The position numbers and the translations under genes were made by a program. The notes below the pieces were generated by a model that had not been told where the DNA came from, did no database searches, and saw only the letters and a list, made by a program, of their open reading frames with translations. Below are positions 1 through 8,050 of a stretch of 64,000 bases of DNA, one piece after another. Position 1 is the stretch's first letter, and the number at the start of each line of letters is the position of its first letter. Source of the DNA: Mycolicibacterium elephantis DSM 44368 (GTDB lineage Bacteria; Actinomycetota; Actinomycetes; Mycobacteriales; Mycobacteriaceae); contig NZ_ATDN01000010.1 in NCBI RefSeq assembly GCF_004014805.1, forward strand, positions 1-64,000. Reading direction: 5' to 3'.

Positions 1-813
1 CGCAGTGGTGGGGGTGGTGGTGATGGCGTGGATGACGATGGCGGTGGCGCGGGGGTCGGGGGCGCTGGCGCGTGGGCAGTGTGGGCTGTTGCAGTGACAC
101 GCCAGCTGCTCGGCTCCGGCGGCGATCGCACCCAGGGCGGCGGCGCGGCGTTGACCGGCGCTGCGCGGATCCGCATCGCACACGCTGGTGCTCAGCTCGA
201 GGATGCGTTGGTGTAGCAGCGCGGCATCGGGGGCGGTCAGCCGGCCATACACGGAGGCGGTGCCGGTGGCGTCATCGGGCTTGCCGATCTGCACATCGCA
301 GTTGCGCGCGGCTTCATGAAAGCGCCGCCGGGCATCGGGGTCATGGGTTTCCACGATGGCGTCGATGGCCAACTCCAGGCGCTGCTGCGACAGCGCGCCC
401 CACCCGCGGGCGTGCTCGGCGATCGCGGCATCGATACGGGCGGCCAACTCCGCGCTGATGACCAGGTGGGTGCGCCAGGTGATGGTGGACACCAACGCCG
501 CGCTAATGGCCCCGGTGCTGAACAGGGCGGCGACCTTGGGTAGCCGCTCGCGCAAAGCGAGCCCGATGGCCAGTTGTTGTTTGGCGCGGTGATGGCTGAT
601 GCCCATCGCCGCGGACACTTCGGCGGCCGCGCACGCCCACAGATCCACCAGCCACTTTTGGCGTTCGTCGTCTTCGGGTTCCGTCGCGCGTGCGGCCAGC
701 TCCCCGGCCGCGGCCAGCCGCCGCGCCGCGGCCTGGGCTTCGGCGCGGGTGCAGGCCTGGATCTCGGCCACCAGATCGGCCTCCTCGACCGACCGAAACT
801 CCGAACCGAACAT
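1..813 (-). CDS. DUF222 (13E12 repeat family) protein, 3' part outside window
   Basis: The frame opens at ATG 813 and stays open for 271 codons to the window edge, so the gene is truncated by the window, not broken. The protein begins MFGSEFRSVEEADLV and is rich in Ala and Arg, with the segment AAMGISHHRAKQQL typical of the N-terminal DUF222 region. In mycobacteria this family (13E12 repeat) usually ends in an HNH nuclease domain, which here would lie left of base 1. The family is multicopy and its molecular role is not settled. It is separated by about 70 bases from the gene to its right, which is on the same strand and transcribed toward it. Confidence 0.8.
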   Translation of the reverse strand, partial: MFGSEFRSVEEADLVAEIQACTRAEAQAAARRLAAAGELAARATEPEDDERQKWLVDLWACAAAEVSAAMGISHHRAKQQLAIGLALRERLPKVAALFSTGAISAALVSTITWRTHLVISAELAARIDAAIAEHARGWGALSQQRLELAIDAIVETHDPDARRRFHEAARNCDVQIGKPDDATGTASVYGRLTAPDAALLHQRILELSTSVCDADPRSAGQRRAAALGAIAAGAEQLACHCNSPHCPRASAPDPRATAIVIHAITTTPTTA

Positions 814-880
814 ACGTTCGATACTGCCAAAGGGGTCTGACAAAACAGACCCCGCAGGTCAGCGGCTTATCTGGCCTAGT

Positions 881-2686
881 TCATGCAGCGGTCCCAGTAC
901 TCGACTTGGTGCCGCCCTGACCGGCTGCCGAGTCCCCGGTGCCCGCGTTGTCCGCCGTACCGGGGGTGCGCGACGCCGGTTTCTCAGCGACATCGGTTCC
1001 GGACGCGGTCGTAGAGAATTCGGTCTCCGAAGACGTTTCCTCGTCCTCGGACAGAGCGTCATCCTCCGCTGGGGTTCCGTCCGCTTCCAGGACTTCGTCC
1101 TCCGCCAAGGTCTGGTCCTCCGACAGGGCCTCTACGTGTGGATCGACCTCTTCCTCCGCGACGGTGGCATCCTCGGGTAGCGCTTCGTTCCCCATCGCAG
1201 TGGCGTCCTCAATCGAAGAGTCGTCATCCACCGTCGTCTCGGCAGCCAACGGAGTGGCGTTCTCTGACTCATCCTCGTCGAGGCGCAGCGGCTGCCCCGC
1301 GGATCGACGGGTGGTCTCGTTCTCGGCAGCGGAGGAGGCGAGGTCATCTGTTTGCACGGTGGGCACGCCGAGATGCGGAGCAATACGACGCAGGATGTGG
1401 ATCAACGTGTCAGTCAACACATTCGGAGGCGCATCAGGACGCGGATACAGCAGGTTGTCCTCTGCCCACGCCGTCAACGGGAACAGCACCGGGTCGATGA
1501 TCAGATTGAGCAAATCGGGCACGCCCAGCGAATTCAAGACGCTGTCAAACGCCGTCGCCACTGGCCCCTCGATCGCCGCGAACGCTTGGAACGGATTGAA
1601 GTAGGTGTTCAGCTGTCGCACCGCATTGCGGTAAGGAACACCGATCACATTGGCCGACAACGCCTCCAACGACTCCAGTTGCGCCGTCAACAGTTCGTAG
1701 CCCGGAAGTTGGCCGCCGAAGATCCTTGCCGCGTTGTTGGCGCCCTCGACAACCGCTCCCGCGAGCTGGATCGCGAAGGTCACCGGATCGATCACCGGAA
1801 TCAGCTGCGCCGGTGTGGGTTCCCCGAACGGGATCGTGCGGTCGTAGCCCGCATCGACCAGCACCCTGAAGAATGGTTCGAAGACGTCGATGACCTGTTC
1901 AGGTACTCCGAACAGACGGAAGGGGTCGAACAGCGGCAGATCCTCGGTGGGGATCCAGTAGTAGGTGGTGTCACCGTATTGCTGGACCACGGTGCCCGGG
2001 ACGTATTTCGGGCTGTTGGGATCGAGGCTGACCTCCGGACCGTAGAGCGCGTGCACGAACAGCACACCGAATATCGCGTTGAGGGTCGCCACCGGGTTGA
2101 ACAGAAACTGCGGGGTGTCGGCCAGACCGTCGAACTCACGCACGATGTCGATCGTCTCGAACCCGAGGTCGGTGGGTGCCGCGCCGTTGAAGGTGAAGTC
2201 GAAGAACGGGATCGTGATGCCTGCCAACCGCGAAGCGATCCCGCCGTTCGGCCGGTTCCCCACCCCGATACCCACGAAGATGACTTCGGGCACCTCCTCC
2301 CCCCGTGCCTTGCGTTCCGCCAGCTCTGCTTTCACCCGCATCGTCACCACGGTGCTCTGTGAGAAGCCGAACACCACGAACGGTTCATTCTGCTCGGCCA
2401 TGGCATCGAGCAGCAGGTCGATGCCGCCCTCGACGGACCCGTTGATCCCGATGATCTGTGAGCGTTGCCGCACTGCGATCGGGGTGTACCCCGCCGCGTC
2501 GGGAACGGTCGGTGCGATGAAGTCCCTCACCGCAGAGTCCATGAATCCCTGGCTGGGAACGGGAAATGTGGTGCCATCCATGATGAGTGCGTTGGTAAGC
2601 AGCCGCACGGCTGTGGGAAGCGTTGTGGTCCAACCCAACGCGGCTGTAAGGGTCAGTGCCAGCAATGAAAGCAGGAACCTGTTCAC
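881..2686 (-). CDS. Secreted PE-PPE-domain serine hydrolase with long acidic tail
   Basis: This 601-residue protein starts with a hydrophobic signal-like stretch (NRFLLSLLALTLTAALGW) followed by a PE-PPE domain (PF08237), an alpha/beta-hydrolase fold of the cutinase/lipase type. The nucleophile elbow GFSQS lies near residues 107-111. There is no PE or PPE N-terminal domain. The last 170 or so residues are low-complexity and acidic, with repeated Glu/Asp-Ala-Thr units (for example LSEDQTLAEDEVLEADG). I chose GTG 2686 because it overlaps the TGA of the upstream cupin gene by four bases (GTGA); an in-frame start 14 codons upstream exists. It is the last gene of the ten-gene leftward operon. A lipid-ester hydrolase role is inferred. 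Confidence 0.85.
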   Translation of the reverse strand: MNRFLLSLLALTLTAALGWTTTLPTAVRLLTNALIMDGTTFPVPSQGFMDSAVRDFIAPTVPDAAGYTPIAVRQRSQIIGINGSVEGGIDLLLDAMAEQNEPFVVFGFSQSTVVTMRVKAELAERKARGEEVPEVIFVGIGVGNRPNGGIASRLAGITIPFFDFTFNGAAPTDLGFETIDIVREFDGLADTPQFLFNPVATLNAIFGVLFVHALYGPEVSLDPNSPKYVPGTVVQQYGDTTYYWIPTEDLPLFDPFRLFGVPEQVIDVFEPFFRVLVDAGYDRTIPFGEPTPAQLIPVIDPVTFAIQLAGAVVEGANNAARIFGGQLPGYELLTAQLESLEALSANVIGVPYRNAVRQLNTYFNPFQAFAAIEGPVATAFDSVLNSLGVPDLLNLIIDPVLFPLTAWAEDNLLYPRPDAPPNVLTDTLIHILRRIAPHLGVPTVQTDDLASSAAENETTRRSAGQPLRLDEDESENATPLAAETTVDDDSSIEDATAMGNEALPEDATVAEEEVDPHVEALSEDQTLAEDEVLEADGTPAEDDALSEDEETSSETEFSTTASGTDVAEKPASRTPGTADNAGTGDSAAGQGGTKSSTGTAA

Positions 2687-3084
2687 GCGCCGCCCCGGTC
2701 GGCGGTGCGTTGCATCGCGTCCATGCATTGCTGCAGGGCGAACGCCGGGTTGAACTCGATGTGCTTGGTGGGTCCGGAGTATTTCAGGATGTGTCCGGCC
2801 GGGAAGAAGTACACCTCACCGGCCACTGCTTCCTCGTCGGGCCGGTCGGTGTTGGGATACGTTGCGCTGACTGCTCCTTCAACGACATAGCCGTAATGCG
2901 GGCACATGCACAACCCGCCGGGCAACCCGCCGATCCGGTAGAGCTCGGTGCAGTCCAGCGGGTGAACGACCGAAGTGAAGCCGACCTCCATATCACCCCA
3001 CTGCACCGAACGGAATCCGTCTCCCGCCGCAGGCCAGCGGCCACCGCCGCCACTCGGAAGATCGGTTGGTTTGGCGTGTGGCAT
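2683..3084 (-). CDS. Small cupin-like protein
   Basis: The 133-residue product has a single-domain cupin look: a GxxxCxCPHYGYVVEG segment (metal-binding His and Glu candidates) and a second beta motif AGEVYFFPAGHILKY. Three Cys lie close together around residues 45-62. No signal peptide is visible, so it is probably cytosolic. A good ribosome site (GAAAGG) precedes ATG 3084. It sits 14 bases after the upstream secreted-protein gene and overlaps the downstream hydrolase by four bases, so it is co-transcribed with the P450 and dehydrogenase genes. Substrate or sensing role is unknown. Confidence 0.75.
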   Translation of the reverse strand: MPHAKPTDLPSGGGGRWPAAGDGFRSVQWGDMEVGFTSVVHPLDCTELYRIGGLPGGLCMCPHYGYVVEGAVSATYPNTDRPDEEAVAGEVYFFPAGHILKYSGPTKHIEFNPAFALQQCMDAMQRTADRGGA

Positions 3085-3098
3085 ATCGGCCTTTCGGG

Positions 3099-3608
3099 TC
3101 AGTCCAGCTTCTCCAGCCGGAACGGCATCTCGATTTCGGTCTTCTCGTTGAGGCTGCAGCCGCCGCTTTCACCCGACGTCTTGTCGAACCCGGCGAACAG
3201 TCGGGAGCCAGGCAGCATGAACCCGTCGTCACCCACGGGAAAGAAGCGGTAACTCTGGTGACCCGTCACCGTTCTGCCGCTGCCGTCCGCGCACCGCTGC
3301 CAGTCGGCTAGATCGCGCTTGACGATGTATTCGCCGTTGCGGACGGTGATTTCGGCACTCCAGCCCGCGTCACTGTCCACAGTGCCGCTGCAGGTGACGA
3401 CGTTCGTGCACGTCATGGCGATGGTCCACACGCTTCGGACGGTGGCCTGGTTGCGGCGGACTTCGTTGGTGGTGGCCCAGCCGCCGTTCGAGGTGGCCAG
3501 GAAGGTGCCGTTGAGGGCCCAGTCGGCGGCCGCGTGCGCGCGGGGCGCGGCGACGGCGCCGGCCACCACAACCGCGGTCAGCGCCGTCACCAGAGTCGCA
3601 ACGCGCAT
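3099..3608 (-). CDS. Secreted hypothetical protein
   Basis: This 169-residue protein has a clear Sec signal peptide (MRVATLVTALTAVVVAGAVA, then PRAHAAADW, probable cleavage after AHA). The mature part is beta-rich and has several Cys (about 64, 69, 107 and 150) that could form disulfides, consistent with a folded extracytoplasmic domain of a type common in mycobacterial secreted proteins of unknown function. ATG 3608 overlaps the TGA of the upstream P450 gene (TGATG), which fixes the start; a longer in-frame extension upstream is only P450-gene shadow. I do not recognise a named domain. Its place in the operon suggests it acts on or carries the same hydrophobic substrate outside the cell. Confidence 0.75.
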   Translation of the reverse strand: MRVATLVTALTAVVVAGAVAAPRAHAAADWALNGTFLATSNGGWATTNEVRRNQATVRSVWTIAMTCTNVVTCSGTVDSDAGWSAEITVRNGEYIVKRDLADWQRCADGSGRTVTGHQSYRFFPVGDDGFMLPGSRLFAGFDKTSGESGGCSLNEKTEIEMPFRLEKLD

Positions 3609-4882
3609 CAGCTCACCGGCGTGAACCGAAGGTGCAGATCGGTCAGGCCCCGCAGAATGTAAGTCGGCTCGTACGTCAGCCGTCGGGCATCGGGCGGTCC
3701 GTGGAATCGCTCGTCGAGGTCGATATCGGTCATCCGCGCCAAGATTCGCTCCAGCGACACCCTTCCCTCGACACGCGCCAGCGGAGCGCCGGGACACGAG
3801 TGCGCCCCGCGTGCGAACGCGATCTGCTCGCGCACGTTCTTGCGGTCGAGCCGGAACTCGTGCGGGCACTCGAACCTGTCCGGGTCGCGGTTGGCCGCCG
3901 CCGCGGAGATCATCACCGTCGTGCCGGCAGGGATATCCACTCCCCCTAGCGTCGTCGACCGCACCGCCAGCCGGAATTCGGTCTTGACCGGGCTTTCCAT
4001 CCGCAGCGCTTCTTCGATGAAGATCGGCACGAGGGTGGGGTCGTCACGCAGGCGCTGCTGCAGTTCTGGCCGCTCGCACAGGATCAGCAGGGCCGCACCG
4101 AGCAGCTTGGCGGTGGTCTCCTGGCCGGCACCGAACAGGAAGCTCGCCGTGCGCACCACCTCGGTGACCGCGGGTTGGGAGCCGTCGGGGTACGTCGCCG
4201 TGGCGAGATCGCTCAGCACGTCGTCACCCGGGTGGGCGCGCCGCTCTTCGATGTACGCGCTGAACTTCTCGTCGAGAAACTCCAGCGGGTTGATCGCCGC
4301 CGCATCACCCTCGATGTTCCCCATCAAATGCGGGTTGGCCAATGCGTCCCGGAACTCTTTGTGATCCTCACGGGGGACACCCAGTAGGTCAGCGATCGCC
4401 AACAACGAGAACGGCTTGGAATACGCGGTGAGGAACTCACATTCGCCGCTGTCGACGAACTCGTCGAGCTGGCTGTCGGCCAGCTCCCACAGGAAGTCCT
4501 GATTGGCCTTGAGCCGACTGGGCGTCAGAAGGCGCGACAGGATCGAACGGGCCCGGGTGTGGTTGGGCGGGTCCATCGCGACCATGTGCTCGTGCAGCGG
4601 CATCTGGGTGCGGTGCGCGTCGATCTGGTCGCGGATGTCGTCCCCTTCGGGGGTGAACGGCAGCGGCGGGAACGGGCCGCCCACGGCCACACAGTTCGAC
4701 CACTGCTCGGCGTCCTTGAACACCTCGAGAGTCTCTTCGTATCCGGTGACCGCTACGACACCGTGATGCGGTTCTCTCACGGCCCGACCCTGGCTGCGCA
4801 GGTACTCGAAGTACGGATGCGGGTCGGGTACGAAAACCGGGCTGGTGAAGAAGTCGATGTCACCGAAATCGGATTTGGTCAC
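3608..4882 (-). CDS. Cytochrome P450 (operon copy 2)
   Basis: A 424-residue soluble bacterial P450. The heme-binding loop FARGAHSCPGAPLAR puts the thiolate Cys at residue 363; the oxygen-activation helix reads FGAGQETTAK and the K-helix ExxR is EEALR. Length and motif spacing are normal and no residue is missing. GTG 4882 overlaps the TGA of the upstream TetR gene (GTGA). It needs a ferredoxin and reductase, neither of which is encoded in this window. Substrate cannot be read from sequence. The surrounding dehydrogenases and mce genes argue for a lipid, steroid or terpenoid-like compound. Confidence 0.92.
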   Translation of the reverse strand: MTKSDFGDIDFFTSPVFVPDPHPYFEYLRSQGRAVREPHHGVVAVTGYEETLEVFKDAEQWSNCVAVGGPFPPLPFTPEGDDIRDQIDAHRTQMPLHEHMVAMDPPNHTRARSILSRLLTPSRLKANQDFLWELADSQLDEFVDSGECEFLTAYSKPFSLLAIADLLGVPREDHKEFRDALANPHLMGNIEGDAAAINPLEFLDEKFSAYIEERRAHPGDDVLSDLATATYPDGSQPAVTEVVRTASFLFGAGQETTAKLLGAALLILCERPELQQRLRDDPTLVPIFIEEALRMESPVKTEFRLAVRSTTLGGVDIPAGTTVMISAAAANRDPDRFECPHEFRLDRKNVREQIAFARGAHSCPGAPLARVEGRVSLERILARMTDIDLDERFHGPPDARRLTYEPTYILRGLTDLHLRFTPVS

Positions 4883-5568
4883 TGATCAACACCTTTCGCG
4901 AACTGAGGGGTGCCGCCGAGTGCGGTCAGGCAGAAGTTCCACAGGTTGTCCTTGACGAGCTTCAGTTCACCACGACTGTCGTCGGCAAAGGCGTAGAAGT
5001 GATAAACCGACCGGACCAACTCGCCGAGGAACCACGAGTCCCATTCCGGATCAGAAGGCTTGAGAAGCCCCATTTCGATCGCCGTCTCGACCTCGGTACG
5101 CAGCAGCTCGATGAATGGCTTCTCGGCTTCGGCGAGCTCCTTGGGAAACTGCCGGTGCAGCCGCCACCGGGTGGACACCACGAATTTCGCCAACGCCGAA
5201 TCCTGACGGTCGCCGTCGAGGCGTTCCAGCGTGCTCGTGATGTAGAACCGCAGACGGTCGAGCGGATCAGTGCGTCCGCTGGCCGCTTGCGTCCACCGCT
5301 CGCACGCCTCGGTCATGGCGTCGCCGATCAGTGCCAGCAGTAGTTCGTCCTTGCCGGCGAAGTAGCGGTAGAAGGTCTGGAGTGCAACGCCCGCCTCCGC
5401 GACGAGTTCCTGCGTGGTGAATTGGTCGCCCTTGGTGGCGATCAACCGCCTTGCGGCATCGAGCATCTGCCCGACGTGCTGGGCGATCCGCACGCGTGAG
5501 CGCTGCACCGCCGCGGACCGTTCGACGGCGCGTTCGACCCACGTTTCGGAGGGTGCTCCTCCGTTCAT
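4879..5568 (-). CDS. TetR-family transcriptional regulator inside the ten-gene operon
   Basis: A 229-residue TetR-type repressor. The N-terminal helix-turn-helix covers about residues 38-75 (ARRLIATKGDQFTTQELVAE, then AGVALQTFYRYFAGKDELLL); the rest is the variable ligand-binding half. ATG 5568 overlaps the TGA of the preceding reductase gene (ATGA), so I prefer it over a 31-codon longer in-frame start. It lies in the middle of the operon it probably controls, which suggests feedback through a substrate-derived ligand. The best candidate operator is the palindrome at 10768-10786 in front of the first gene of the operon; that link is inference. Confidence 0.88.
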   Translation of the reverse strand: MNGGAPSETWVERAVERSAAVQRSRVRIAQHVGQMLDAARRLIATKGDQFTTQELVAEAGVALQTFYRYFAGKDELLLALIGDAMTEACERWTQAASGRTDPLDRLRFYITSTLERLDGDRQDSALAKFVVSTRWRLHRQFPKELAEAEKPFIELLRTEVETAIEMGLLKPSDPEWDSWFLGELVRSVYHFYAFADDSRGELKLVKDNLWNFCLTALGGTPQFAKGVDQ

Positions 5569-6002
5569 GATGTCGGAGACAACACGACGACGGGAATCGG
5601 CCGATCCGTCCGTGCTTGGTAGACATCGTAGTTCGGCCACAGCCCGGTCATGATGCGCCACAGCCGTGGTTTCTCCTCGGCGGTCGCGGTGCGCCCGGTC
5701 ACGGCGATGCGCTCATCGCGCACCTGGATCTCGGCGGCGGGGTGAGCCCGGAGATTGAGGTACCACTGCGGATGCATCGGAGCGCCTCCCATGGAGGCCA
5801 CGACGAGGTAGTCGTCGCCGTCGCGGCCGAAGATCAGCGCCGACGTCCGCGGCCGGCCACTGCGCCTGCCCGTGACCGTGAGCAGCAGGGTGGGCACACC
5901 GTTCCACAGGTAGCCCACCTCGCCGCCGGTATCGCGGTAGGCCGCGATGTGATCGTCACCGACCAGCGTGAGATCTGGTGCGGTGTAGTATCTTTCGGTC
6001 AT
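5565..6002 (-). CDS. F420-type (Ddn-like) nitroreductase-family protein
   Basis: This 145-residue protein belongs to the deazaflavin (F420)-dependent nitroreductase family: a single split-barrel domain with LLLTVTGRRSGRPRTSALIFG, WYLNLRAHP and the C-terminal YQARTDRPIPVVVL, all standard family signatures. Members use F420H2 to reduce or hold hydrophobic substrates; many have unknown natural substrates. ATG 6002 follows the upstream P450 stop by six bases and has a GAGGT ribosome site. It overlaps the TetR gene by four bases. In this operon it may carry out an ene or quinone reduction between the oxidative steps; this is inferred from context. Confidence 0.88.
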   Translation of the reverse strand: MTERYYTAPDLTLVGDDHIAAYRDTGGEVGYLWNGVPTLLLTVTGRRSGRPRTSALIFGRDGDDYLVVASMGGAPMHPQWYLNLRAHPAAEIQVRDERIAVTGRTATAEEKPRLWRIMTGLWPNYDVYQARTDRPIPVVVLSPTS

Positions 6003-6008
6003 AGCACC

Positions 6009-7265
6009 TCAGGCCGGGTCGAAGAGGACGGGAATCGCGGTCGCGCCGCGTTCGTACAGGCCGACGAACCGGGGTGGTTCGGCGTCGGGTTCAAGTCGCA
6101 GGTTCGGCAGGCGGTCCAGCAACGCCGAGATCGCGACGGCCATCTCGGCCCGGGCGACGTGCATACCCAGACAGATGTGTGCGCCCTGCCCGAAGCCGAG
6201 GTTCGGCCGCAGCGGGCGGTGGATGTCGAACTCGTCGGGACGGTCCCATCGCCGCGGATCCCGGTTGGCCGCACCGATGTTGATGTGCACCACCGAGCCG
6301 GCGGGTATTTCCACGCCGCCGAGTTCGGTGTCCCGCATCACCCAGCGGGAAAACATCGGATCGGTCGGCATCCAGCGCACCGACTCCTCGATCGCCGGCC
6401 GCAACAACGAGCGGTCCTGCCGTACGGCGTCGAGCATCTCCGGGCGTTGCAACAGCGCGGTCAGCGTCGTGCCCATCTGCTTCCACGTGGTGCCCGAACC
6501 GGCGCCGAGCAACAACAGGACAAAGGAATCGATCTCGCGTTCGGTCAGGAACGTGGTGTGCCCGTCGTCGTCGGTGATCTCCGCCTGAACCAGCACGCTG
6601 ATCAGGTCGTCCTGCGGCTGTTCGCGCCGCGCCGCGATCACCGGGCGGATCAGTTCGATCACCCGCTGCGGGTCGCGCGCGAGCGCCGCGCGTATCTCGA
6701 GTGCCTGCTCGACGGGAACCCCGAAACTACCGGTGATCGTGAGAATCGGGATGGCCGCGCAGAAGTCGACATTGAGCTCCGCATGACCGTCACGCGCGAA
6801 CCCGTCGATCAGCATGTCGACGGTCGCCGAGATCCAATTGTCGATCCACCAGTTGCAGTTCGACGACAAGAACGACGGCTGCACCAGCGCGCGGTAACGC
6901 TTGTGCTGTGCACCGTCCATGGACAGCATGCTGTTGGTCAGACCCAGCGGGCCGTTGTCGAGGTCGACCGGTTCGGGCGACGATGCGAACACGTCCGGAT
7001 CCCGGTGCGCGGCAAAGCATGTCTCGTAGTCGAACAACGTGAAGTGGGGCCGGTCAGGATAGGGCAGGCCGTGGAAGTACATCGCGCCCTCACAGCCGGT
7101 GAGCTCGTGCAGAACGCCGGGCAGCACGGGCCCCTGCTCACGTAGCCGATGCCAGATCGGATACGGATCTTCCTGGTAGGCACCACCGCTGAGCTCGTTG
7201 TAGGAGCTGCGCAGGTCGAACAGTTCGCGCAGACGCTCGCGGTCCAACAGCTGGGAGGTGCTCAT
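6009..7265 (-). CDS. Cytochrome P450 (operon copy 1)
   Basis: A 418-residue P450 with heme loop FGQGAHICLGMHVAR (Cys365), I-helix LLLGAGSGTTWKQM and K-helix EESVR. The N-terminus lacks a membrane anchor, so it is a soluble class I enzyme. ATG 7265 overlaps the SDR stop (ATGA). The same frame is open much further upstream through the SDR gene, but that extension is Arg/Gly-rich shadow and has no P450 character. It differs clearly from the other P450 in the operon, so the two probably act on different carbons or successive intermediates rather than being recent duplicates. Confidence 0.92.
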   Translation of the reverse strand: MSTSQLLDRERLRELFDLRSSYNELSGGAYQEDPYPIWHRLREQGPVLPGVLHELTGCEGAMYFHGLPYPDRPHFTLFDYETCFAAHRDPDVFASSPEPVDLDNGPLGLTNSMLSMDGAQHKRYRALVQPSFLSSNCNWWIDNWISATVDMLIDGFARDGHAELNVDFCAAIPILTITGSFGVPVEQALEIRAALARDPQRVIELIRPVIAARREQPQDDLISVLVQAEITDDDGHTTFLTEREIDSFVLLLLGAGSGTTWKQMGTTLTALLQRPEMLDAVRQDRSLLRPAIEESVRWMPTDPMFSRWVMRDTELGGVEIPAGSVVHINIGAANRDPRRWDRPDEFDIHRPLRPNLGFGQGAHICLGMHVARAEMAVAISALLDRLPNLRLEPDAEPPRFVGLYERGATAIPVLFDPA

Positions 7266-8050
7266 CGGGCCACGTACCCTCCGTCGACCGGCAGTGCCAC
7301 CCCGGTGACGTTGCGCGCCGCGTCGGACACCAGGTACAGCGCGGCCTCCGCACAGTCCTCGGCGGTGATCGCACGGCCCAGAGGGTGCTGTGCGCCGACC
7401 TTCTCGGCGATTCCGGCACGCTGCGCTTCGCCCACTTCCAAGCCGCCCGCCGCCATGAAGCCGGTCAGCGGCATGGCCGCCGGGCAGATCGCATTCACCC
7501 GGATGCCGAACGGTGCGGCTTCGATCGCGACCGCGCGGGTCAGCTGCAGCACGCCGCCTTTCGTCGCGCCGTATACCGGACCGCCCCACGCCACCAACCC
7601 GGCCACCGAGCCGGTGTTGAGGATCACGCCGCCGTCGCCCTGCGCTTTGAACTGCAGCACAGCGTGTTTGCAGCCGAGGAACACTCCCCCGAGGTTGACC
7701 GCGACCAACCGGTTGAAGTCCTCGAGCGTGTGGTCCTCGAGGGTTGCGCCGAGCCGCGGGGTCGGAATTCCGACGTTGTTGAAGACGATGTCGAGCCGGC
7801 CGAACGAGTCGACCGCAGCGGCGATCATCGACCGGACCTGCTCGTCGACCGACACGTCGACACCCACCGCGACCGCGGTGCCGCCGGACCCCTCGATCCG
7901 GCGGACCGTCTCCTTGGCCTGGTCGAGGTCGACATCGGCCGCCACCACCCGCGCACCTTCTTCGGCGAACCTCAGCGCGGACGCCCGACCCACTCCCGAG
8001 CCGGCGCCGGTGACGACGGCGCTCTTGCCGTCGAGGACTCCGCCGCTCAT
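7262..8050 (-). CDS. Short-chain dehydrogenase/reductase
   Basis: A classical 262-residue SDR. The Rossmann nucleotide motif TGAGSGVG lies near residue 13, the acidic residue for NAD preference is in VVAADVDLDQ, NNVG follows near residue 88, and the catalytic Tyr-Lys pair is in YGATK with the Ser upstream in NTGSVAG. The C-terminus ends GVALPVDGGYVAR as usual. ATG 8050 overlaps the stop of the amidohydrolase gene (ATGA); the 56 codons before it are shadow. It probably oxidises a secondary alcohol, possibly one made by a P450 in the same operon. Confidence 0.92.
   Translation of the reverse strand: MSGGVLDGKSAVVTGAGSGVGRASALRFAEEGARVVAADVDLDQAKETVRRIEGSGGTAVAVGVDVSVDEQVRSMIAAAVDSFGRLDIVFNNVGIPTPRLGATLEDHTLEDFNRLVAVNLGGVFLGCKHAVLQFKAQGDGGVILNTGSVAGLVAWGGPVYGATKGGVLQLTRAVAIEAAPFGIRVNAICPAAMPLTGFMAAGGLEVGEAQRAGIAEKVGAQHPLGRAITAEDCAEAALYLVSDAARNVTGVALPVDGGYVAR

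Noticed and set aside
1352..2362. Plus-strand frame of 336 codons opposite the PE-PPE hydrolase.
   Set aside because: Rich in His/Arg/Gln with no domain; it is the complement of a conserved hydrolase with signal peptide and active-site motif.
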